From contig JBNKJP010000051.1 in assembly GCA_050291245.1 (NCBI GenBank), positions 1 through 64,000 on the forward strand: a DNA stretch of 64,000 nt. Reading direction: 5' to 3'. Positions 27,013 to 35,994 of the stretch are shown piece by piece (the first letter of the stretch is position 1; every line of letters starts with the position of its first letter). The notes beneath the pieces are model-generated. The model had not been told where the DNA came from. It saw only the letters and a program-made list of their open reading frames with translations, and did not search any database. The translations under genes and the position numbers were made by a program. The stretch is from Thiodiazotropha sp050291245 (GTDB taxonomy: Bacteria > Pseudomonadota > Gammaproteobacteria > Chromatiales > Chromatiaceae).

Positions 27013-27957
27013 TTACCAGCGAACCGTGAGCTGCAGGCCAAGATAGTCCTTAACCAAGGGGTCTGAGCGGGTTGAATAGGGATCGAACCCGTCCCAGTCC
27101 TGGGATAGGGCGAGATTCGGACTTCGATAGAAGGTGCGAAGCTCCAGTTCGCTCTCCGTGTCAATAAGCCCGTCGATCATGGTATTGAGGGTGCCCAACG
27201 GGTCGGTGGCAATTAGGAAAGTCTTGTCCCAGAAGCCGAAACTTGCCTGACTCTTGATCTCGCGACGGGTGTCTTCCACGTACCAGCCCAGCAGTGAGCC
27301 GAGCCCCGGGGTGAAGATCAGGTCTTGGATCGAGACCGGCTCGAACAGGGCCTCCAGGCCGAATTCGTAGATCGCCGAGAGGGTGAAGGAGTACCAGAAG
27401 GCTCCGGTTTCGTCCAGGCCCCGCTCACGGCCCCGGGTGTAGTAGGTCATGCCCCAGTAGGGGTGGAGGACGTAATTGATGTACCAGAGATCCGGATCCC
27501 AGCGAGGGTTGGTGACGTTATCCCACCATTTGCTGACCTTGTAGTCCTTTTTCTGTTCGTCGGACCAGGCGGAGATATCCTCCGGCATGACGTACAGGAT
27601 ACCCACGATAAAAAACTGATAGCCAAAGAAATAGCTGGCGTCGTGTTTCAAACCATCGTAATCGGCGGGGCGGGTGTCATCCAGTTCCCGGCCAAAGCCA
27701 TAGGGTCGATCCGGTGGTTCTGATCCTGTAGCGTCCAGCTCCAGACTCGCTGTCAGTCCCCTGTAGTAGCGTTGAGATAGATTGGAATCACTCAGGGTCC
27801 AACGGGAACCGGGTTCATGGAATGAGGCCTGCCCGAGCGGTAGCCACTCATCCGGCCGGCTCACAGCGGAGTACAGGCTCATGAACATCAATGCGATGGC
27901 AAGGTGGATCGACAGTCCTCCGGTCGACCGTGATTTTTGTTGATGCTCAACCTTCAT
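27013..27957 (-). CDS. DUF3943 outer-envelope protein
   Basis: The 314-residue exported protein carries the DUF3943 core: WDPDLWYINYVLHPYWGMTY, YTRGRERGL, SAIYEFGLEALFEPVSIQDL and TPGLGSLLGWY. The N-terminus has a hydrophobic export segment (HLAIALMFMSLYSAV). The domain is predicted to sit in the outer membrane; function is unknown. It converges with lptG with only 3 bp between stops. Confidence 0.85.
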   Translation of the reverse strand: MKVEHQQKSRSTGGLSIHLAIALMFMSLYSAVSRPDEWLPLGQASFHEPGSRWTLSDSNLSQRYYRGLTASLELDATGSEPPDRPYGFGRELDDTRPADYDGLKHDASYFFGYQFFIVGILYVMPEDISAWSDEQKKDYKVSKWWDNVTNPRWDPDLWYINYVLHPYWGMTYYTRGRERGLDETGAFWYSFTLSAIYEFGLEALFEPVSIQDLIFTPGLGSLLGWYVEDTRREIKSQASFGFWDKTFLIATDPLGTLNTMIDGLIDTESELELRTFYRSPNLALSQDWDGFDPYSTRSDPLVKDYLGLQLTVRW

Positions 27958-28182
27958 TGTGATTTGTAACTAATGGTATTGGTTGCAAAAAATAGGGCGC
28001 ACTGATACTCGGTCCGGCATGGGTGTTCGCATGCGGACAGGGTTACTGGAACCGCTCGGGATGTCAGTGAACCATGGCTAGGTCGACTTCCTTGTGTGGC
28101 CGCCGGGCGGCATTATAACGGATCGCATGGGATAATGTGACCCGGATCATGAAAGTTGCGAGGTAGCACCCGAAGACGGGAT

Positions 28183-29112
28183 TCAGCGTGTACGGCGGAG
28201 GTTCTCCAGGTTGTCGAGCACTCGTTGAGCTCGTTGAATCTTCTCCCAGGCACGGCTGTCCTGGGGGTCAAGGGAGAGTATCGCCCGCCAGGTCGCCTTG
28301 GCGCCTTCAATTTCACCATCCCGGTAGAGTCGATCTCCGGCGCTCAGCAGATTCTCAATATAACCCTGAAGCTGGCTGTTGACCTTGGCGAGCATCTTCT
28401 TGGCCTGCTTGTGCTCGGGCGCCTCCTTGAGGATCGCCACCAGAGCGCGCTTGGCTTCCCTGAGCTGACCGCTTTCGGAAAGCCTGTCGGCCTCGGCCAG
28501 TCGGGTGTTGATCCGCTTGTTGAAGTTTCTCTCACGTTCCGCCCTGACCTTGTTCTCCCGGGCCACTTCGCTGCGCCGCTGCTCCAGTAGAAGATGTTCC
28601 ATCAGGTTCTTGTCAGCGGCCTCCTCGCGCAGCGACAGCGCGATGTTCAGGCACTCCTTGGCCAGTTCATTATTGCGTTTGAAATGGCGCCAACCACACT
28701 CGGACAGGGCCAGATGCATCTCTTGCAGCTGGGTCTTGGTCTGTTCCAGGAGCGCCTGGTACTGGTGGTTTGGACTGGACAGGGCCAGTTTCTCCAGGAT
28801 CGGCAGCTGCTTCTGCAGGGCCGTGGTGTTGCTGATCAACAGCTGATCGGTCAGTTCCTCCTCGAGGATCTTCCGCTGGAGTTTCAGTGTCTTAAGCTCT
28901 TCTACATAGGCAGGGTTACGGTTTTTCTCCATACTTGCGTCGGTGAGCAGTTGGATGGCTTCGCTGTGGTGACCCTTGGCTACGAGTTCACGGCTGTAGC
29001 TCAGGGTGTCTTCATCCACCGGCGCAGGAGTCTTGCGGGTTTCAATCAGGGAGCAGCCTCCGATCAATACCGGGCAGAGGCAAACGGCGATCAAGGAGGT
29101 ACGACGTTTCAT
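28183..29112 (-). CDS. Lipoprotein with TPR-like helical repeats
   Basis: The 309-residue protein has a lipoprotein signal (MKRRTSLIAVCLCPVLIGGC), then long charged helices and TPR-like pairs (LSYSRELVAKGHHSEAIQLL; LSESGQLREAKRALVAIL; LSAGDRLYRDGEIEGAKATW). The start at 29112 overlaps the cyclase stop by 4 bp. This strict coupling suggests that it works with the cyclase, perhaps as a periplasmic partner. I do not recognise a named family. Confidence 0.75.
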   Translation of the reverse strand: MKRRTSLIAVCLCPVLIGGCSLIETRKTPAPVDEDTLSYSRELVAKGHHSEAIQLLTDASMEKNRNPAYVEELKTLKLQRKILEEELTDQLLISNTTALQKQLPILEKLALSSPNHQYQALLEQTKTQLQEMHLALSECGWRHFKRNNELAKECLNIALSLREEAADKNLMEHLLLEQRRSEVARENKVRAERERNFNKRINTRLAEADRLSESGQLREAKRALVAILKEAPEHKQAKKMLAKVNSQLQGYIENLLSAGDRLYRDGEIEGAKATWRAILSLDPQDSRAWEKIQRAQRVLDNLENLRRTR

Positions 29113-30551
29113 GCGGGGTTTTTGTTGAGCATCAAGGCCATGGTTCGTAACAGCCACTGACCGAACTCCCGGGAGGGTGTTCCCGCGATGGAGGGGGTGA
29201 CCAGATTACGCTTGCCTTTGATTTTGAGGGCCGGTTGTTGATGCAGTTCGACCATCTCCGAGACACCGGGAAACTCCGCCGTGGTCTGGCTCATCATGAT
29301 GCCGTCCGCGGGCGCTGCGCCACACAGGCGCGAGGCGAGGTTCACCGTATCGCCCACCACCGTGTATTCCAACCGATCCGGTATACCGATATTGCCTGCC
29401 AGCATGACTCCACTGTTGACGCCGATGCGCAGCATGATGGGCTCCTTGCCTACCTGTCTGCGCTGTTTATTGATGTGACGGACCATGGCCTGGATGAGCC
29501 AGGCACAACGGATGGCCTGTCCGCCATGCTCTTTGTCGACCTCGGGTACTCCGAACAAGATCATAGCACTGTCGCCGATAAATTTATCGACCACGCCGCG
29601 ACATCGGTGGGCAGCATCGGCAATGGCGCCCAGATAGAGATTCAATAACGCCGCCACCTCGTCCGCGGGAAGATCCTCCGAAAGCTGGGTGAAGCCCACG
29701 ATATCGCAAAACAGGACACTGCCCTCCATCTCCTGGTTGGCGAGCCTGGGTTGGGAGAGGTTGGAGAGGATCTTCTCCGCCACCACCGGTGAAACATAAC
29801 GGGACAGGGCGTCCTCAACCTGGCGTTTCTCCAACATCCCGGCGGACATACGATCGAAATGGGCATACACCTGACCGATTTCGTCCTGTCGTCCTTCGTC
29901 ACCGTAACTGATCAGCAAGCCACCCTCCGGCAGGGATCCGGCCTGGGCGAGCAGGGTGATGGGACGGCTCAGTCGCCGGCTCAGGATGTAGGAGAGAAGC
30001 GCGGCGATCAGGATCATACTGATGGTGGCGAAACTGACGATCCGGATGGTGCGTTTTTGATTCCGATCGAGAAACTCACGGTCCAGGGTGATCATGGCAT
30101 ATCCGGCCGACACGTCCCGGAAGGTGATGGAGCTAAAAAAAGTAATGGCCGCATGCCGGTGGTTATCGTCGTCCCGCCAGGCCCAGATCATGGGACTCAG
30201 ATCCTTGTTGGTGGGCAGTTGATGGGGCACGTTGCCGGAGATCACCCAGGGTTTGTCCGCAGGCACGATGGCGGCGCCGACCACCTTGTCATTCTGGGTC
30301 TGCCGGCTCACCAGTCCCAGCAGGTTGAACTGATCATCCGCGAGCAAGGGTTCGCTGGCGGAGTGCGCCAGTTGTTCAACCAGTATCTTGCCGAATCCGC
30401 GCACCTCGCGGAGGTGAAAATTGGTCTGTTGAGTGATCAGGAACCATCCGAGCAGTCCCATGACCAGAGTGATCAGGGTGCCGATGTAGATCGTCCACTT
30501 GATAGCGATCGGGACGGGGGCGTTGCGGAAGAGTCTGACCAGCCAGTTCAT
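29109..30551 (-). CDS. Membrane class III adenylate/guanylate cyclase
   Basis: The 480-residue protein has a membrane helix near residues 20-45, a periplasmic sensor region to about 175, a second helix (IVSFATISMILIAALLSYIL), a HAMP-like linker and a class III cyclase domain. In the catalytic part the metal aspartates are VLFCDIVGFTQLS and FIGDSAMILFG, and the transition-state residues Asn and Arg are in VVGDTVNLASRL. FIGDS replaces the usual FxGDG. The YVSPVVAEKIL segment before the catalytic domain is common in these cyclases. It probably makes cAMP in response to an envelope signal; the substrate is not provable from sequence. Confidence 0.9.
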   Translation of the reverse strand: MNWLVRLFRNAPVPIAIKWTIYIGTLITLVMGLLGWFLITQQTNFHLREVRGFGKILVEQLAHSASEPLLADDQFNLLGLVSRQTQNDKVVGAAIVPADKPWVISGNVPHQLPTNKDLSPMIWAWRDDDNHRHAAITFFSSITFRDVSAGYAMITLDREFLDRNQKRTIRIVSFATISMILIAALLSYILSRRLSRPITLLAQAGSLPEGGLLISYGDEGRQDEIGQVYAHFDRMSAGMLEKRQVEDALSRYVSPVVAEKILSNLSQPRLANQEMEGSVLFCDIVGFTQLSEDLPADEVAALLNLYLGAIADAAHRCRGVVDKFIGDSAMILFGVPEVDKEHGGQAIRCAWLIQAMVRHINKQRRQVGKEPIMLRIGVNSGVMLAGNIGIPDRLEYTVVGDTVNLASRLCGAAPADGIMMSQTTAEFPGVSEMVELHQQPALKIKGKRNLVTPSIAGTPSREFGQWLLRTMALMLNKNPA

Positions 30552-30884
30552 TCAGGATATCTGTGCCACGATTAACGTGGATAGATCACTGTAAATGTCT
30601 GTCGAAGTGTCGGTTTCACCATGCAGGGCATCAGAAATCTCATTAAAAAGTTATTGAAATCAATAAAATATAGATGGTTGTAATGGTAAATTGTGATTTA
30701 CCGGGTCTGTGGGACTGCCAACCATCCGAGGTAGGACAAAATTTCATGCCCGCCGTTCCTTATGCTGAGTAGGTTATGTGACATCTCGCCGATGTTGGTT
30801 CGGTGTCACTTCATGAGTGTGGATTATAAACCGATTGTCGGCGGGAATTGCAGGGTAACTTGGCGCTGCTCAGAATGCTGAATA
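30552..30884. other. Intergenic space upstream of the cyclase gene
   Basis: No coding frame with a credible start is present. AT-rich stretches around 30650-30700 are suitable for the leftward cyclase promoter. The interval ends at a miniature inverted-repeat element. Confidence 0.5.
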
Positions 30885-31157
30885 GTGTTGAGTTTTTAGT
30901 TTTGAGTTTATGAGTTCGCTGCGCTCACGGGTTTTTACTCCCCTCTCCCTGGCCTTCTCCCGGGTGGGAGAGGGGACGCATGGATCAGCCTCGGAGTGAA
31001 CCTATCGATAGAAGTCGCGATCACACTGGACGGTTACGGTGCTTTCGATCAGAACTTTCCCTCTCCCACCCGGGAGAGGGCCAGGGTGAGGGGATATCAA
31101 TAGCGGTGAGCACAGCGAACTCATAAACTCAACACTCAAAACTAAAAACTCAAAACT
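30885..31157. repeat. Miniature inverted-repeat element, full copy
   Basis: The outer arms are 30885-30929 (gttgagtttttagttttgag, then tttatgagttcgctgcgctc) and 31106-31156 (gtgagcacagcgaactcata, then tcaaaactaaaaactcaaaac). A second pair of arms rich in ccctctccc/gggagaggg lies inside at about 30941-30975 and 31060-31093. The element has no ORF and sits just before the tautomerase ribosome site. Related partial copies lie at 39213-39345 and 42040-42091. Confidence 0.8.
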
Positions 31158-31180
31158 AGACCAAACAGCGTGGAGGTATC

Positions 31181-31570
31181 ATGGCGCAAGTCAAAATCTA
31201 TGGGCTGAGAGAGAGTCTCAGCAAGTATCGCAGCAACCTGTCGGAGGCGATCCAGGCCAGCCTGATCGAAGCTCTGGCCTACCCGCCCGAGAAACGTTTT
31301 CAGCGTTTCATCGCCCTGGATCCGGCGGATTTCATCTTTCCCGAAGATCGCTCCAGCGAGTACACGGTCATCGAGGTCTCCCTTTTTCAGGGGCGTAGTC
31401 TGGAGGCCAAAAAGGCGTTCATCCGGGCCCTGTACCGAAATATTGCGGAACTCTGCGGTATTCGTGAACAGGATGTCGAAATCACCCTTTTTGAAACCCC
31501 AAGAGAAAACTGGGGCATCCGAGGATTGCCGGGTGACGAACTGTCGCTGAACTATAAGGTCAAGGTCTGA
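31181..31570 (+). CDS. Tautomerase-superfamily protein lacking Pro-1
   Basis: The 129-residue protein has the fold of the tautomerase family (YTVIEVSLFQGRSLEAKKAF; QDVEITLFETPRENWGIRGL; PGDELSLNYKVKV). Active tautomerases use the proline exposed after Met removal; here the second residue is alanine (MAQVKIYG), so normal chemistry is unlikely. Conservation of the ENWGIRGLPGDE segment suggests another retained role. GGAGG precedes the ATG. Confidence 0.82.
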   Translation: MAQVKIYGLRESLSKYRSNLSEAIQASLIEALAYPPEKRFQRFIALDPADFIFPEDRSSEYTVIEVSLFQGRSLEAKKAFIRALYRNIAELCGIREQDVEITLFETPRENWGIRGLPGDELSLNYKVKV

Positions 31571-31597
31571 TCGGGACAGCCCAATAGCGAAACCAGG

Positions 31598-31646
31598 TCA
31601 TGCGTTTGAGACGCTGCAGCAAGCAGGCGGATATTGCCTCGATGAC
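31598..31646 (-). pseudogene. Relic of the ppsR 3' end
   Basis: Read leftward this stretch encodes IEAISACLLQRLKRMT followed by Trp, matching IEEISARLLQHLKRMT-stop at the C-terminus of PpsR (35097). The stop TGA has become TGG and no further upstream similarity is obvious. It lies on the other side of the betaine operon from the intact gene. Confidence 0.75.
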
Positions 31647-32070
31647 CCCGCTGTTGGGTTGTTTGGCAGTGTGTCCGCAAGATAGGTGATATGTGTAGTA
31701 GGGCGTTGCATTGTAAAGAGTTTCAGGGGCGTGTTCGGGAAAAATGCCAACCCAAGCGACAAAAAATCACATATCCGGAGTAGAAATATTCTGTAGTTTC
31801 GTTAGCATATATCTGTTCCTGCCGTCTGGCAGGTTGAATCGAGGCGAATCATTTTATCCTCGACCATAGGCGATACAGATCGCATTCTTTTTCACACATT
31901 CTGTGTGTTCCTGGTGGACCCCGATCCACACATCCTGGTGCGCTTCAGCACCTATCGACTTTGAGATACGCCGGGGCTGGCAACAGTTCAGCTCCGATTA
32001 TAAAATAAGGCGCTAGTTTACCGCTCGTGCCTTTTACAACACGCTTACCCTGAATGGGGAAGGAGTTGTT
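31647..32070 (+). other. Leader region of the glycine-betaine operon
   Basis: No gene is seen. A small hairpin (tcgagg...cctcga, about 31838-31862) and AT-rich stretches are present. GGAAGGAG directly before 32071 is the ribosome site. I looked for SAM or SAH riboswitch features and found none that I could support. Confidence 0.4.
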
Positions 32071-32889
32071 ATGGCCCAAACACAAGCACAACAGGATTAT
32101 GGCAGTGATCCGTTGAATGTACGTGATACCAATAAATATCAATCCGAATATGTTCATGCCTTCGTCGAGAAATGGGACCAGTTGATCGACTGGGACCGCC
32201 GCGCCGAAAGCGAAGGCGGTTTTTTTATCAAGAAACTGCGCGAGCATGGCGCAAAGAAGGTTCTCGACGTGGCGACCGGAACGGGTTATCACTCCGTGCA
32301 GCTGCTCGAGGCTGGTTTCGATGTCACCAGCTCCGACGGCAGCCCGGTGATGCTGGCCAAGGCATTCGATAATGCCCGCAACCGGGAACAGATCCTGCGT
32401 ACCGTGCAGGCCGACTGGCGCTGGCTCAACAAGGATGTGCACGACTACTACGATGCCGCGATCTGTCTCGGTAATTCCTTCACCCACCTGCACGACGAAA
32501 ACGACCGCCGCAAGGCCTTGGCCGAATTCTATGCCACCCTGCGCCACGACGGCATTCTGATTCTCGATCAGCGTAATTACGATGCTCTGCTCGACAAGCA
32601 GATCGAACCCAGCCACAACTATTACTACTGTGGCGAGAATGTGCGCGCCACCCCCGAATACGTGGACGATTCCCTGGCCCGCTTCCGCTACGAGTTCCCC
32701 GGCGACCATGTCTACCATCTCAACATGTTTCCACTGCGCAAACGTTATGTCCGCCGCCTGCTGCATGAAGTAGGTTTCCAGCGCGTTACCACCTACGGCG
32801 ATTTTCAGGAGACTCACCAGGGCAAGGAGCCCGATTTTTTCATCCATGTGGCGGAAAAAAGCTACAAGGAAGGAGGGGAAGCGGAATGA
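32071..32889 (+). CDS. Glycine/sarcosine N-methyltransferase
   Basis: The 272-residue methyltransferase matches bacterial GSMT of the glycine betaine pathway: YGSDPLNVRDTNKYQSEYVH, VEKWDQLIDWDRRAESEG, motif I VLDVATGTGYHSVQLLEAGF, then SSDGSPVMLAKA. It methylates glycine to sarcosine and dimethylglycine using SAM. Its stop overlaps the next gene by 4 bp. It heads a three-gene set that also provides SAM. Confidence 0.94.
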   Translation: MAQTQAQQDYGSDPLNVRDTNKYQSEYVHAFVEKWDQLIDWDRRAESEGGFFIKKLREHGAKKVLDVATGTGYHSVQLLEAGFDVTSSDGSPVMLAKAFDNARNREQILRTVQADWRWLNKDVHDYYDAAICLGNSFTHLHDENDRRKALAEFYATLRHDGILILDQRNYDALLDKQIEPSHNYYYCGENVRATPEYVDDSLARFRYEFPGDHVYHLNMFPLRKRYVRRLLHEVGFQRVTTYGDFQETHQGKEPDFFIHVAEKSYKEGGEAE

Positions 32890-33728
32890 GCAGGGGTTAT
32901 TCGGAAGTCGTCGAGACTGCCCGCAACTACTACAACAGCGATGATGCGGACAATTTCTATTTCCACGTCTGGGGCGGCGAGGATATCCACATTGGTCTCT
33001 ACGAGACATCTCGGGATAGCATTGCCGAGGCCAGCCATCGCACCGTTCGGCGCATAGCCGCACTGATCGAAGGGCTTGGTCCGCAGTGCCGGGTACTCGA
33101 TCTGGGCGCCGGCTACGGCGGTGCTGCCCGCTATCTGGCTAAAACCTACGGCTGTCGGGTCACCGCCCTCAATCTCAGCGAGAAAGAGAATGCGCGCAAC
33201 CGGGAGATGAACCGCAAACAGGGGCTCGATACCCTGATCGACGTGGTCGACGGTAGCTTCGAATCGATCCCGGCCCCCGACAGCAGCTTTGATCTGGTCT
33301 GGTCCCAGGACGCCATTCTGCACAGTGGCGAGCGCGAGCGGGTTATCGGCGAGGTCGCCCGGGTGCTGCGCCCCGGCGGCGACTTGATCTTCACCGACCC
33401 GATGCAGGCCGACGACTGCCCCGATGGTGTACTGCAGCCGGTCTACGACCGCATCCATCTCAACAGTCTCGGTGCGATCGGTTTCTACCGCCAGACGGCG
33501 GCACGCCACGGCCTGCGCGAAGTGGAAATCATCGAACTGACCAATAACCTGGTTACCCACTACGGCCGTGTGCGCGAGGAGCTTGAGCGTACTCGCGACG
33601 AACTCGAAGGCAAGGTCTCCACCACCTATATAGAACGCATGCTGAGTGGTCTCAGCCACTGGGTGGACGCCGGAGACAAGGGCTTCCTCAGCTGGGCCAT
33701 CATGCATTTTCGCAAACCCAGCGAGTGA
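32886..33728 (+). CDS. Sarcosine/dimethylglycine N-methyltransferase
   Basis: The 280-residue enzyme has SRGYSEVVETARNYYNSDDA, FYFHVWGGEDIHIGLYE, motif I VLDLGAGYGGAARYLAKTYG and FDLVWSQDAILHSGER, all typical of SDMT. It converts sarcosine or dimethylglycine to glycine betaine, a compatible solute. The operon thus codes the complete three-step methylation route. Confidence 0.94.
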   Translation: MSRGYSEVVETARNYYNSDDADNFYFHVWGGEDIHIGLYETSRDSIAEASHRTVRRIAALIEGLGPQCRVLDLGAGYGGAARYLAKTYGCRVTALNLSEKENARNREMNRKQGLDTLIDVVDGSFESIPAPDSSFDLVWSQDAILHSGERERVIGEVARVLRPGGDLIFTDPMQADDCPDGVLQPVYDRIHLNSLGAIGFYRQTAARHGLREVEIIELTNNLVTHYGRVREELERTRDELEGKVSTTYIERMLSGLSHWVDAGDKGFLSWAIMHFRKPSE

Positions 33729-33868
33729 GCGGACCAGGCACCTCGAAGCTGACAGGATCGTCCTCTATCACAGGTAAAGGCACTTACATAAACCGTTGCA
33801 CCTGTCACTGATGGGGGCGTGGGTCGGCACGCTAAAAACACTGATAAAGATTTAAGGAGAAACACCCT

Positions 33869-35056
33869 ATGGCGCGCGATTACATCATCACTTCAGAATC
33901 GGTCGGCGAAGGTCATCCCGACAAGCTGGCCGACAACGTCTCCGACGCGATTCTCGACGCCCTGCTAAGCCAGGATCCGGTCTCACGGGTTGCCTGCGAG
34001 ACCCTGGTCAACACCGGCATGGCGGTGATATCCGGGGAGATCACCAGTCGGGCCAACATTGACTACACCCAGGTGGTGCGCGATACCATCTGTGATATCG
34101 GTTACAACGACGGTCGCATGGGCTTCGACGGCAATGCTTGCGCGGTGCTGGTGGCTCTCGACAAGCAATCCCCCGATATCGCCCAGGGCGTCAACGAGGG
34201 CAGTGGGCTCGATCTCGATCAGGGTGCGGGGGATCAGGGTCTGATGTACGGTTACGCCACCAGCGAGACCGACGGTTTGATGCCAATGCCGATTCAGTAT
34301 GCCCATCAGCTGACCAAACGCCAGACCGAGGTGCGTAAGTCAGGCGAGCTTTCCTGGCTGCGGCCCGACTGCAAGTCCCAGGTCTCGGTGCGCTATGAAG
34401 GCGGAGTGCCAAAGGCGATCGATGCGGTGGTGCTTTCGACCCAGCACGATGAAGCCATTGCCTATGATGATCTGAAAGAGGCGGTGATGGAGATGATCAT
34501 CAAGCCGACCTTGCCGACGCAGATGCTGTCGGCCGATACCAAGTACTTCGTCAACCCCACCGGACGTTTTGTTATCGGTGGGCCGGTGGGGGACTGCGGG
34601 CTGACAGGGCGTAAGATCATCGTTGATACCTATGGCGGTGTGGGCCGTCACGGTGGCGGCGCCTTTTCCGGCAAGGACCCGTCCAAGGTCGATCGTTCCG
34701 CCGCCTACGCCGCACGCTATGTGGCCAAGAACGTTGTTGCTGCCGGTCTGGCCGACAAGTGCGAGGTGCAGCTGGCCTACGCCATCGGCATTGCCGAACC
34801 GGTCTCGGTCCATGTTGAGACCTTCGGCACCGCCCAGGTGGAGGAGAGCCGCATCGAGGATCTGATCCGTACGCACTTCGATCTGCGGCCCAAGGGCATT
34901 ATTCAGATGCTGGACCTGCAGCGCCCCATCTACCGTAAGACGGCGGCTAACGGCCACTTCGGGCGTAATGAGCCCGAGTTCACCTGGGAGCACACCGACC
35001 GGGTGGAGGCCTTGTGCGACGACGTTGGGTTTAAACTTAAATCCGTGGGTTCATAA
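33869..35056 (+). CDS. metK: S-adenosylmethionine synthetase
   Basis: The 395-residue enzyme has the SESVGEGHPDKLADNVSDAI start, the ATP loop GAGDQGLMYGYA and the P-loop-like signature GGGAFSGKDPSKVDRSAAY. It makes SAM from methionine and ATP. Position 140 bp behind SDMT suggests supply of SAM for betaine synthesis. A hairpin (gcgtg...cacgc, about 33818-33833) lies between them. Strong AAGGAGA ribosome site. Confidence 0.97.
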   Translation: MARDYIITSESVGEGHPDKLADNVSDAILDALLSQDPVSRVACETLVNTGMAVISGEITSRANIDYTQVVRDTICDIGYNDGRMGFDGNACAVLVALDKQSPDIAQGVNEGSGLDLDQGAGDQGLMYGYATSETDGLMPMPIQYAHQLTKRQTEVRKSGELSWLRPDCKSQVSVRYEGGVPKAIDAVVLSTQHDEAIAYDDLKEAVMEMIIKPTLPTQMLSADTKYFVNPTGRFVIGGPVGDCGLTGRKIIVDTYGGVGRHGGGAFSGKDPSKVDRSAAYAARYVAKNVVAAGLADKCEVQLAYAIGIAEPVSVHVETFGTAQVEESRIEDLIRTHFDLRPKGIIQMLDLQRPIYRKTAANGHFGRNEPEFTWEHTDRVEALCDDVGFKLKSVGS

Positions 35057-35096
35057 CGGACCATGGCGCTACCCTTTCAACAGGCTATTGCCGTAT

Positions 35097-35906
35097 TCAG
35101 GTCATCCGCTTGAGATGCTGCAGCAATCGGGCGGAGATCTCCTCGATGGACATGGAGGTGGTGTCCAGATAGGGGATTTTGTAGTGTTTAAACAGATCCT
35201 CGGCAAGTCTCACCTCTTTCTGGCACTGTTCCAGGGAGGAGTAGCGGCGATCCGGGCGGCGTTCCTGACGGATGCGCTGTAACTGATGGGGGTCGATGGT
35301 CAGGCCATAGAGTTTGTTGCGGTAGGGGCGCAGGGGCTTGGGCAGCATATCACTGATCAGGTCGTCATCGGTCAGGGGGTAGTTGGCCGCCAGCACGCTG
35401 TGCTGCAAGCCGAGAAACAGGCAGGTGGGGGTTTTGCCACTGCGCGAAACGCCGATCAGGATCAGTTCCGAGGCGTCGTAATTCTTGGTGATTGCGCCGT
35501 CGTCGTTGTTCAACGCGAAGTTCACGGCATGAATCCGCATATCGTAGGCCCGGTTGTTTGCGACGGTGTGAAAGCGGCCCAGCGCGTGGGAGGGGGGCAG
35601 GTTGAGTTCCTGTTCAAGGCGGCCGGTGAAGGATTCGAAGAAGTCCATAACCGGTACATCCATGTTTTTGAAATAGTCCCGGATGCCGGGGTCGACCAGG
35701 GTTGTGAAGACGATCGGCTTCTCCCCGGACTCCATGGTTGTCTGGTTGATTCTTTCGGCCACTCGCCGGGCCTTCTCCAGGCTGTCGATGAAAGGCCAGT
35801 GAACGCTTTCGTATTCGAATCCCTCGAACTGGGCCAGGAGTGAGCGGCCCATGGCCTCCACCGTGATGCCGGTGTGGTCGGCCAGGAAGAAGACGGTGCG
35901 TTTCAT
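35097..35906 (-). CDS. ppsR: PEP synthetase regulatory protein (kinase/pyrophosphorylase)
   Basis: The 269-residue DUF299 protein starts MKRTVFFLADHTGITVEAMG and contains the nucleotide loop LIGVSRSGKTPTCLFLGLQ and NYPLTDDDL. It inactivates and reactivates PEP synthase by ADP-dependent phosphorylation and Pi-dependent dephosphorylation. ATG 35906 matches the family N-terminus better than 35921. It follows ppsA directly, its target, across a strong hairpin. Confidence 0.95.
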   Translation of the reverse strand: MKRTVFFLADHTGITVEAMGRSLLAQFEGFEYESVHWPFIDSLEKARRVAERINQTTMESGEKPIVFTTLVDPGIRDYFKNMDVPVMDFFESFTGRLEQELNLPPSHALGRFHTVANNRAYDMRIHAVNFALNNDDGAITKNYDASELILIGVSRSGKTPTCLFLGLQHSVLAANYPLTDDDLISDMLPKPLRPYRNKLYGLTIDPHQLQRIRQERRPDRRYSSLEQCQKEVRLAEDLFKHYKIPYLDTTSMSIEEISARLLQHLKRMT

Positions 35907-35941
35907 GGTGTAAGGGTGCAATCAGCCGGTTGAAAACGAGA

Positions 35942-35979
35942 GGTCCCTCAATGCACGCATCCGCGTTCATTGAGGGACC
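35942..35979 (-). promoter_or_regulatory. Perfect 12-bp hairpin between ppsA and ppsR
   Basis: GGTCCCTCAATG (35942-35953) and CATTGAGGGACC (35968-35979) form a perfect stem with a 14-base loop. In the direction of transcription it is followed by a mixed pyrimidine-rich tract rather than a clean T run, so it may be an attenuator or RNA-stability element that lowers ppsR relative to ppsA. Confidence 0.6.
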
Positions 35980-35994
35980 GATTGATGGCGGGGG

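Noticed and set aside
30885..31157. Structured noncoding RNA gene
   Set aside because: The strong folding potential is better explained by a mobile inverted-repeat element, because partial copies occur at two other loci.
31571..33868. SAM or SAH riboswitch before the betaine genes or metK
   Set aside because: Only small isolated hairpins are visible; no conserved core of a known SAM or SAH riboswitch class could be matched.
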